The position numbers were made by a program, and so were the translations under genes. Source: Paracentrotus lividus (lineage: Eukaryota > Echinodermata > Echinoidea > Camarodonta > Echinidae). From it: a stretch of DNA of 64,000 nucleotides. This document shows positions 25,157-35,351 of this stretch, in pieces; the stretch's first letter is position 1, and the number at the start of each line of letters is the position of its first letter. Below the pieces are notes generated by a model that saw only the letters and a list, made by a program, of their open reading frames with translations, was not told where the DNA came from and made no database searches. The DNA is taken from assembly GCA_940671915.1 (NCBI GenBank), contig CALNVZ010000174.1, positions 1,105,972-1,169,971 on the forward strand, written 5' to 3'.

Positions 25157-25935
25157 GAGAGCCTTAATGGTGTTAAAGACTTCGACAAAGTGATAACACC
25201 ATTCTTTTCTCTTGTGGATACAAGTCCTGTATCTTGTTTTAGTCACTTATAAGATTATATTTCAATGCACTATTGTCTTCATATTTTAACTGTGATACCA
25301 TGCATAGTATTTGATGTATGTTTTTAAAGTAAGTCGTATCATGGTATGGATGATTATTGCGTAGGAAATATTTTAAGAAATGTGACTTTAAAACCAAATG
25401 ACCAAAAAGGGAGGTATTTTATCACTGTGTGTGTCAGAACACTGTTTTATTCAGCACTTCTGCACCTTATGATTACCTCCTGTTTTTTTGAGGAGTTTTA
25501 TCCTAGTAATATATTCCCCCTCCCAACAATCATGGTAGAGAAATCTGTTTTAACTGTGTTAAGTACTCTAAATTATGTGGAGTCTTCTAAGCAATGAAGG
25601 GGATTTAATGTAGAAATTGACGTACAGGATCCATGAATGTCGCGTCTGTATTGCAAGAAAAAAATGTCTCTTTTTCAAGATAGCCAAATATTGATAATGC
25701 ATTATTTATAAGGCGTAAATGGATATATATTTGTTATTGAATTCACTAGATCACAAATGCTGAAATAAAAAATAGATTATTTGTATATATAAATATCTAT
25801 ATGAAAATGTAACACTTGTCTTGTGGCACTCTGTAGTACTTTGTTGTTTGTCATATGTTGAGCAAGATTTTGTTGCACTGTGCACTTGGTTCTCCTAACG
25901 AGTAATAGAACAGTCTACACCCATTAAAACAAGGT
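25157..25935. other. Intergenic DNA left of the foldback element
   Basis: No gene or structured repeat recognised; AT-rich with several AATAAA-like strings. Confidence 0.4.
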
Positions 25936-25989
25936 GATTAGTATGGGGCGCCAAGTGTTACCCTCATTTTTCGGTAGTTAACTACCCCA

Positions 25990-26340
25990 TTTTGTAACAA
26001 AATTCGCACAAAATCATCTTTTGTAACAAATGAATGTTAAAAAATTATTTTGTGACAAATTAACTAAAACATTATTTTGTAACAAAACTTATTTTTGTTT
26101 CTTTATTTTGTAACAAAATGAATTTTGTTACAAAAAAGAATATGACAAAAGTCATTTTGTTACAAAAAAAAAATACAAAATTGTTTTTGTTACAAAAAAA
26201 TGACAAAAGTTATTTTGTTACAAAATAATGACAACATTTATTTTGTAAAAAATTATTAAGACAAAACTCATTTTGTCTCAAAGTAATTTCATTTGGTAAA
26301 AAAGGATATTTTGTTACATATGAAATGGGTTTTGTAGTGA
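25990..26340. repeat. Outer domain of left foldback arm: TTTTGTnACAAAA units
   Basis: More than ten irregularly spaced copies of TTTTGTTACAAAA or TTTTGTAACAAAA. Each unit is itself a near-perfect palindrome, so the strand folds locally as well as with the other arm. Confidence 0.85.
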
Positions 26341-27022
26341 CATAACATTTTTTGTCCAAGTACGGAATTCATCCGTCGACAGAATTGGTTCTGTACTTTA
26401 CAGAATTACACTTGGTCAACAAAATGTTTTCTGTCCGTCTACCAAAGTCGTTTCTGTTAACAAAAACATTTTTGTCCTGTAGAGCATTCTGTTCTGTTGA
26501 CAAAATTATAGACCCTCACAGAATAATAGTCCACATAGGTCCACTTACTTGGCTTATCCCATGAACATATCAACAAGTGAGACTCTAGTATTCAGTCATA
26601 TTCCCATTGCGGGACCATAAGCGTGTGTAGAAAACGACCGTCTTTGCCATTTCATACAATGCAGTACCGTGGGAATGTGACTGGAGCTGGAGCAAGAAAG
26701 CTCGAGGGGATATTACATAATCTGCGGCGGCAGCATGTCTGGGGGAAAGCCAAGGCCAAACCTTGATTGTTTTAAAGGTTAGTCTAACACACCAGGCAGG
26801 GGTTTATGCATGGATATATAAGAGAGATTATCCATGGTTTATATTTTCATCATGATTTTCTGGATGTTATACCATGGATATATATCCATGGTTATACTGA
26901 CCCTTTACTTTCAAGGAAGATATAAAAAGGGGAATCCAAGGTAATCACACCTTTTTTTCCTTCTATATTCTATTGTGTTCTCCTCTGTTCTATCGTTTCA
27001 TGTAGACCCTCATGCTTCTTTG

Positions 27023-28007
27023 CTAATAGTAGGGAGAGTGGGGGAAGTTAGTTTATGAAATATTGCAATTTTCTTATAAGGCTATAGATATATCAACAAT
27101 GTACCTCGCTGGTGTTAGCTATTCACACTTGACAGCACACATGCTTCTACCTCGTGATTAAAGCAATGTTTGTTTTTCACCCTCTGAGTAAATTTTGTCA
27201 TTTTTACAAATATTTTATTATCTCAGAGAAGATCATACATTAAGTTTGCCAGTTTTTGAGTATAACAAACAGTTATACCGAGCTACAAAAAACAGTTAAA
27301 TAAATGGCATCTTGTTGTCCGTCTTTTGTGCCGTGAACTTGCAAATGTCAAATGGGCCTCTGGGGTTAGTTGGAACATTTGAACGGGGTTAGTTGGAACA
27401 TGTATTAAGTAAATAGGTATCAAGCTGAAAAAAAAATAAAAATCATATAATTCAGTGAAGTGTTCCGAAATATTCCTATACATGTATATTAGTGCACATT
27501 GGACAATTTTATTTTGGTTTAATTAAACAAAATATATTGCAGGATTCTACTTCACAGACTTCAGAATATCTGTTTGTGAGTAGATGCATCAAGTGTAATA
27601 TTAAACATGAAGTAAAACAAAATTGAACACCAATTTTAATTTTTTATAATTAGAATAAATAAAGCAAATCAGTTGAACCCATGTAATAATGTTGTAGGTC
27701 GTTTAAATATAATTATAAAGATACCATGCACAATGTTTCAACTTACCCATACCATGTTTCAACTAACCCGTGTGTGGGGTTAGTTGGAACACTTGACATG
27801 GTCTTGTTGAAGATAGTTTTTCCGGAACCATCACTAAGTTTAAGAATTTTATGGGATACATATTTGTAGCATACGATATACACACCATCTGATTGTTTAT
27901 TGTTTCTTGAAATAAATCCGCTTTTGTTTTACGGTTATTTTTGTGAAAAATTTTCCATATAATTAACCACGCTCTCCCCTATTTCCCATTCAAATTTGGA
28001 ATTTTTG
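27023..28007. mobile_element. 985-bp insertion nested in the left foldback arm
   Basis: The right arm runs continuously through TTCTTTGTTACTC, but in the left arm these blocks are separated at 27022/28008. The inserted piece starts near TAGGGAGAGTGGGGGAAG and ends near its rough complement (CGCTCTCCCCTATTT). It holds at least three copies of GGGGTTAGTTGGAAC and inverted versions such as GTTTCAACTAACCC. This looks like a second, inverted-repeat element that inserted after the arms formed. Confidence 0.75.
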
Positions 28008-29289
28008 TTACTCAGTCGGTAATCGGGACATTCTAAATAGGACTTTTTGGGCTCTCATTAGGAGTTCCACAGTTCAAATTCCCTTTTCCACAGTATGAAA
28101 TTGTGTTGTTTTGGATATTCGAATTCCGAAAAAATGCACATTTGATTACTGGAAAAGGGAAATTGAAATTAAAACAGAGCCCAACGTCCCTACAAATCGG
28201 GATGACCCGATTATCGTATATGAATAACTTACTTCTTAATTTGACTGGGAAAATCCTACACTGTCCTTCATAAATGAGGTGGAGTATTTTGTTTATGCTC
28301 TATATAGCAACATGATTATGCTTCAGCTTTAATTTCTTGAATATTTGTCCCTACTTTTACTTTTTGGGACCCTTGCCATGTATTCAACATTCTCCCAACC
28401 CTTCCACAGGGATTGTTTTCAACAAAAATAATAATAATAATAATTATTATTATTATTTTTATTGATATACGATAATGGGGTCATCCCAGTTTAAAGGAAT
28501 GTTGGGCTCTAATTACAATTTCGAAAGTTTAAATACCCTTTTCCAGTAATGAAATGTGCATTTTTTTTCGGAATTCGAAAATACAAAACACACATTTCAT
28601 ACTGGAAAAGGGAATTTGAACTATGGAATCCTAATGAGAGCCCAAAAAAGTCATATTTAGAATGTCCCGATTATCGACTTGAGTAACAAAGAAGCATGAG
28701 GGATAGAAAAGAGGAGAAACACAATAGGAATATAGAAGAAAAAAAAAGGGGTGATTACCTTGGATTCCCTTTTTATATCTTCTTGAAAGTATAAAGGCAG
28801 TATAACATCCAGAAAATGAAAACATAAACCCCTGCCTGGTGTGTTAGACTAACCTTTAAAACAATCAAGGTTTGGCCTTGGCTTTCCCCAGACATGCTGC
28901 CGCCGCAGATTATGTAATATCCCCTCGAGCTTTCTTGCTCCAGCTCCAGTCACATCCCACGGTACTGCATTGTATGAAATGGCAAAGACGGTCGTTTTCT
29001 ACACACGCTTATGGTCCCGCAATGGGAATATGACTGAATACTAGAGTTCTCACTTGTTGATATGTTCATGGGATAAGCCAAGTAAGTGGACCTATGTGGA
29101 CTATTATTCTGTGAGGGTCTATAATTTTGTCAACAGAACAGAATGCTCTACAGGACAAAAATGTTTTTGTTAACAGAAACGACTTTGGTAGACGGACAGA
29201 AAACATTTTGTTGACCAAGTGTAATTCTGTAAAGTACAGAACCAATTCTGTCGACGGATGAATTCCGTACTTGGACAAAAAATGTTATG

Positions 29290-29645
29290 TCACTACAAAA
29301 CCCATTTTATATGTAACAAAATATCCTTTTTTACCAAATAAAATTACTTTGAGACAAAATGAGTTTTGTCTTAATAATTTTGTTACAAAATAAAATGTTG
29401 TCATTATTTTTGTAACAAAATAACTTTTGTCATTTTTTGTAACAAAAACAATTTTGTATTTTTTTTTGGTAACAAAATGACTTTTGTCATATTTTTTTGT
29501 AACAAAATTCATTTTGTTACAAAATAAAGAAACAAAAATAAGTTTTGTTACAAAATAAATGTTTTTAGTTAATTTTGTCACAAAATAATTTTTTAACATT
29601 CATTTTGTTACAAAAGATGATTTTGTGCGAATTTTGTTACAAAAT
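29290..29645. repeat. Outer domain of right foldback arm
   Basis: Inverted counterpart of 25990-26340: alternating TTTTGT and ACAAAA palindromic units. Small length differences between the arms lie in the A/T runs. Confidence 0.85.
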
Positions 29646-30177
29646 GGGGTAGTTTACTACCGAAAAATGAGGGTAACACTTGGCGCCCCATAGATTAGAT
29701 CCAAGCCAAATACCTTGTTATACTGATAACATAATGATGCACTTACACACATGTTTTTATGTTTGAAATGTAGACCAGGATAACTATCTTAACAAGATCA
29801 TAATGCATCTTTGCTCAGTATAATGGGAGTAGACTGTATACATCCTTCAATTGAAGAAAATCCAAGTAAATTCTTACGCTCTCTCTCTCTCTCTTATCCA
29901 GCTTTATCTTCATCTTCTTTTGAATGGTGAGGGGGATTATACCTCATCTTTTGGGTCCCTTTTGAACTTGGAGTATTATGTTTGTTTTTTTTGTTTTTGT
30001 TCGTGTGTGTGTTGATATTGAACCTGGTATGTTTTTTTGATGCATTACATGTATTGTGCACTTGTATTCACAGGGAGATAGAGGGATGGCATTCTAGACA
30101 TTTAAGGTAACAATTAATTTTGCTCCGGCCCATGCAGTAGGGACATATGAAAATGAAATGGAAGGGAGTGGCAGATA

Positions 30178-30249
30178 TAGAGAGAGGGCAAGAGGGACTC
30201 GGAGAGAGAGGAAGAGGAGAGAAAGAGGGACAGAGTGAGAGAGAGAGAG

Positions 30250-30281
<32 letters not shown>

Positions 30282-30290
30282 TTAGATAAG
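30178..30290. repeat. GA-rich and TA microsatellite
   Basis: GAGAGA-type runs surround a TATATATA block at about 30250-30262. Confidence 0.75.
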
Positions 30291-30324
30291 GGAAAGAAAA
30301 ACAGATGGGGGATCAGGCTCCGGG

Positions 30325-30715
30325 GGTAGATAAAAAAGTGCTACCCATGCGTGTCCCCGCACCCTGAAAATGGACCTTAAACGTCTCATAGCATGAAGCC
30401 AAATTTGCATCCCTTTTCGACGTCAGACTAAAAATGGACCCTAAACGTCTCATTGCATGAAGTCAAATTTGCACCCCTTTTCGACATCAGACTGGAAAAC
30501 ATAGGCCTACCCTAAATGACGTAATCACCGTGAAATTTTGAACCCAAAACAGCGATATCTGTTGAAAACTCCCCTATTTTTATGAAAATGGCTATTGAAA
30601 TAAAAAAAACCACCCTGACGCCGCTGAAAACAGACCCTTTTCGACGCTTTTCGGGACATGCATGTGTAGCACATCATGTGGTGAGTGACCCCCCCCCCCC
30701 CCTGGGATCAGGCCA
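30325..30715. repeat. Interspersed repeat with two tandem 64-bp copies
   Basis: Two adjacent copies (about 30366-30429 and 30430-30492) share AATGGACC, AAACGTCTCAT, GCATGAAG, CAAATTTGCA and CCCTTTTCGAC in the same order. The segment is bounded by GGGGGTAGATAAAAAAGTGC on the left and a long C run on the right. It looks like part of a dispersed non-coding repeat. Confidence 0.6.
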
Positions 30716-30978
30716 TGGCTCCTTTTGAAAGTGTCAGGGGGACTCAAACAATGGATAGTCATTTTTACTGAATATGTTCCCTGGAGCCCCTCCCCTACCC
30801 CTCAGACTCCTCAGCTCCACGCCCCCTGTTTATAGCTTAAGAGAAAGAAAGAAAATTATAGGAGGGCGTGAGTTTATGTCTACAATGCAAGCAAGGAGAT
30901 CAGCCCAGAGTGCAACACAATATGATAAATACGTGTCGCTACTAAATTCTGGGTGTGAGGTTGTCGCTCTATTTATCC

Positions 30979-30986
30979 ACACGTCA
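30979..30986 (-). promoter_or_regulatory. UPRE-like site upstream of SELENOS
   Basis: The minus strand reads TGACGTGT, one base off the XBP1/ATF6 unfolded-protein response element TGACGTG(G/A). It lies about 130 bp upstream of the SELENOS start codon. SELENOS is induced by ER stress in mammals, so a UPR site would fit. A single 8-bp match is weak evidence. Confidence 0.3.
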
Positions 30987-31118
30987 TTGTAAACAATGCA
31001 AGCTGCAGCAGAGCGCTAGCGCATAGTCATTGTATGCTATGCTGGATTCACTTGCAAGAACCAGTGCTGTGGCTGAATTATGGTTGCTTTCTGTCATGTA
31101 AAACAGAATTAATTTAAC

Positions 31119-31200
31119 ATGTCGGGGATATTTGAGGATCGGGAACTCCCGGAGGAAGGGAACACTACACCAGAGAGCGTTTCTTATGGACTGTCAACAG
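31119..31200 (+). CDS. SELENOS: SELENOS exon 1: start codon and N-terminus
   Basis: ATG at 31119 is followed by SGIFEDRELPEEGNTTPESV. The donor ACAG|GTAACG leaves one base (phase 1). The upstream stop codons and the match of total length with the family support this start. Confidence 0.85.
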
Positions 31201-34200
31201 GTAACGTTTAATTTTTGCTTGAAATTATCAATCAATGACAATTGAAATCCAGGCAGTAAATTAAACTAAAGTCAACGAAAAGGAAAGATCGAAGAAGAAC
31301 TGAAAAAAAAGCAGTAGGATTGATGTTGTTGATCTTGAAAGCATATTGTAATCACATTGGCATTCTGCCCTTTCCCATGAATTGACCATGCATAAGTGTA
31401 AGTGGCCCTTTCCTGGCATTTGAAAGTGATTCATGTGATTAATTAGATCTAGAGACTAGACTAGGCCTGCCTACAGTCATGACAGTAGTACAGAGATGCC
31501 AAGTTCAGCATGTTCAGAGAGTGGCTGGGCGTGAGATCTTCAACATCGTCTTTGCAAGCAGTGCGCACGTACTAACTTGTATACCCGGTTGTTGTATGTC
31601 CGGACGGGTTGTTTGTCCGGACAAAGACGGCAATTAGGAGCTTTGAGATCAATATTTCATTAGTCGATTGAAAATAATACCAGACAATATGACACAGCAC
31701 AAATATTCACAAATATTTTTGCTATTTACTGCACAAATTATGAGAAAATCGAGAGCAAAAGATGATGTTTTTATCTGCTTAAGTGTCTGGACAACGGAAC
31801 CCCCATCCTACACAAAGGAGGCGCGTGCGCACGCTACATATGTAACATTTAGGGCCTTATCGTCATTTCGGAAACCACTCGCTCAAATGCTTGTACGCAA
31901 GTGAATGGGGTGGAAAGAGGAAACCAATGCGTGTGACTGAATGAAGCGCTGCTGTACAAAGTGAATGGTGGTTTCCTCAATCACGATTATGCCACATTTA
32001 GTAAGCTATCTTGCATATAACGATCACCTGCATGAAAACATCTCACTGGCAGTGTTTGCTGCACGACAAGACTGCCGATTTTTAGAGTTTGAGGCCTCAA
32101 AATGGTAAAAATTCATAGTTTTTGATAGTTGTTCCAGTTTCTTTTTTCGATCCAAAGATCATGGGTTGGAGTCCACCCCGGGCGGGTGAGTGAAGGCAAA
32201 GCCAGTGTTATGTGTTAACATAAATTATGCTAATTGGGCATTTTTGGTGATTTTTTTTGTCTTCCATACGATTCCTTGATACATAACCTCTCTACTGATA
32301 TATGGTTTTGGAGGGTTATTTCTTTTCATTTCTTCAGAAATGAGCCAAATAGAAGTGAACAATTTGCCTATAACCCCCCCCCCCTTAAGTTGGAATGTTT
32401 GACTTTGATTGAAGATGTCATTGTTTATTTTCAAATCTGTTACAGCGTCTGACTTCATTGCTAACTATGGATGGTACCTGCTGTTTGGAGTGATAGGTCT
32501 GGTTTATATCAACAGTTGGCTGGATACAAGACTACAGGGATGGAAGAAACAAAGAAAGCAAGAGGCCGATCTTAACAGCTATGGTAATTTATATTGAACA
32601 TATTGAAAGAATACATTAAACGGGCAATATTAGGCATCATGATTCCCATATTCTTGGCCCTCGTCCAAACATGCAATTTTGTCTTAAGTCTAATCAAAAT
32701 AGATAATGCATCGTTAAGTTATATACACCCAAATTGTTTATAGTACATGTAGTTCTTGATTCACATACAGTGATTGAGATTAATAATTATTGCTCAAACA
32801 CTTTGCAATTACATTGAAAATAAGTAGTTTTGTGATGTAATGAAACACTTCCAATGGATGACCCTTGTTCTTTGTATAGATGAATTTGGGCAGCATTTTA
32901 CGGGAGTGAGTCCTCTAATGTACATGTCCGCTATATAGCTGGGGGTTACCCAATGTACTACGCATGCGCCATGTGCGTGTATGTCTGCGTGTTTGTACAT
33001 TTTACTTTGTTACACATACATACACACACAGGAGCATGCGTAGTACGTTGGAAGCCCCCCAGCAATGGCTGCCACCATGACAAAACATCATCTAAACCGA
33101 ATTCGTCTTTACCTACGTACTGGTAGTATTAATTTCTTATGCTAGTGTAATGGTAGGGTACTAAAACATGTGTATTTGATACTTTGTATACCTTAAAGGT
33201 AGTGTCATCCTTTTGCAGGCAAAAATATTACATTTCTAGTTTTTGGGCGGATCTTCTTCTTCTCGAGTCCTTTTTCCTATTCTTCTGTTTGATTCGTAAT
33301 TATACCTGATTATATTTTAAAGGTCATAGTATGCATTGTATATTATATTTATTCTTAGGGGAATCCGAATTAGACTCTACCCATTACGTATTGAACGCAG
33401 GCGATCCCATTTGGGCGGATATAGTAGTATATCAATGACTATTATCTTCCCACAACATGATTAAGCTCCAATGTGTATGCTTGTCATTATATTGCGATTA
33501 TCAAAATTCATTCCTATTTTTTTGAACCTCGAAAAAATATACCGTACGGTGCGAACCGTTGACCGTTAGCAGAGAATAATGCACGCTGATGCACCGTGTG
33601 TATATTGCCGTGTGTGGTCCGTGCTGCACGCGCTGTAATATCAACGATGTTGATGGAGAGTTGGTCTAGATTGGCAGTCGGATTTTTGTTTCATATTTCT
33701 GATCTAGGCAACCTATGACAGTAAGATTGAATAGACAGTATAGGTTGATCATATTCTAAAGTTATGCCAAGTTGCATTAGTTTTCGCAATTTGTGAAAAA
33801 GGATGACACTACCTTTAACGAAGAGGAATTTAGCACTTGATAACTCCCACTATTATTAATGAATATTATGAATGGTGCATAAAATGAATGAGTTTTAAAG
33901 CCCATATGAATCAGCAACATTTACTATGATTACCTTTTATAATGATCTACATGTAGATGCTAATGAAGTGTTACAAAGACAGGAGGCGATGGAGAGAGCA
34001 AGACAAAGACTACAGGCAAAGTATGATGCAGAAGCTGAAGAATATGCTCAGAAACAAAAAGAGGTAAGATAGAAATATCATTAACATCAACTTATTACAC
34101 TAAATAATTAGATGCAATTCCTGGATGGCACTTAAGGCCTTGAAAAACAATATTGCTTTTACCTGCCAGTGTAAATATCTTTTGCCAAGCTGGTTATGTC

Positions 34201-35320
34201 TAACTTTACTGAGGACTTGACAGTGAAGAGCCAAATATAAGTGTAACAACAACATCTGCTTTGTTATATATTGTGATGTTGAACAATTCAAGAATAGCTG
34301 TAAGATTCATTTAGTTTTCAGATTAATCCTTGTTTTAATTCAATAAATATCTCGGTCAATATTGAATATTTTCTTGTTTGTTTACCCAGAAACCGAACAG
34401 TGTCATTATTAATTATTACTGATGTTTTGAATTTGCAGAAAGAAGAAGAAAAAAGACAGGCAGAGATAGAAGATTGGGAGAGACATCAGAAAGGACTCGG
34501 TTATAAATCAAAAAAGAAAGTTGGCGAGGTAAGCTTATGTGTAAATTCCATTGTATCTGCTACTTTACAATGTAGGTGGCCTTTAAGAATCATAAATATA
34601 ATGGAATTCTTCTATTGTGCACAAATGTCCCATACAACTTCTTCTGTCACGTGTCATTTTTTTTATGAATGAAGTCAAAAGGAGCCTGAGCTTTTGATCC
34701 TAGCAGAATCTTCGTCAGAGACAAAATGACCTTTTTATGAATATAAGCTGCATTAACATTTTTGATTTATTGATTGTTTTCACCAGCAAAATTATATTTC
34801 AAAGTAACATCCTTGAATCATGCATAGAATTATTGTATCAATTAACATAGGCAGTTTAGATAAAGGTTAAAAAAAAGAAAGAAAAATAATAAAAATCCAC
34901 CAGACATGATGAAAGCAGACAACTAGAACTTCAAAAGAAAATTCAATGATGATACTAGTCTGTTATCTAGATGGAGGCAAATTGACCTGTGTTTTCTGGT
35001 CAAACAGAATATTTCTAATATGATATTATGTTGTTAGAGTAGAACTGAGCAATCAATAGGGTCGGAGCAAAAAATAAGTAACCTTATGTTGACACAGATA
35101 ACCTTGAAGTGGTTCCGGCTAGGTTTCTGCTTTACTGTGTTAACAAAAGATACATGTACATTAAGAAATTGTACTGGGCCTAAATCCATAAAACCTTCAT
35201 AGGCCTAGTTATCACCTAATTGTGTTCTGTTCTCTATGTAATTAATTGACAACTTTAGTAAGGTTTTATGAATATGGGCTCTGGTTAATCAAATTAAACT
35301 TGGATATTTTTTTTTAAAAT

Positions 35321-35351
<31 letters not shown>

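Larger units (their letters stand above)
25942..29692. mobile_element. Foldback transposon with ~1.25-kb inverted arms
   Basis: The outer ends are TATGGGGCGCCAAGTG (25942) and its exact complement ending at 29692. Both sides are flanked by the direct repeat GATTAG (25936-25941, 29693-29698), a 6-bp target duplication. The arms run about 25942-28250 (interrupted at 27023-28007) and 28450-29692, and pair around a loop of about 200 bp. Each arm has an outer domain of short palindromic TTTTGT..ACAAAA units and a unique inner domain that is almost identical in the two arms. Sea urchin TU elements and Drosophila FB elements share this plan. A 70-codon frame recurs in both arms (26352-26564 plus, 29066-29278 minus) but starts with TTG and has no known domain. 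No transposase is present. The TAT...ATA termini with a 6-bp target would fit the IS3EU superfamily, but that is tentative. Confidence 0.85.

Noticed and set aside
25990..26340. CRISPR-like regular repeats
   Set aside because: Units are palindromic, irregularly spaced, lack unique spacers, and the genome is eukaryotic.
29285..29599. 104-codon frame with FVTK repeats
   Set aside because: Translation of the TTTTGT/ACAAAA palindromic units of the foldback outer domain.
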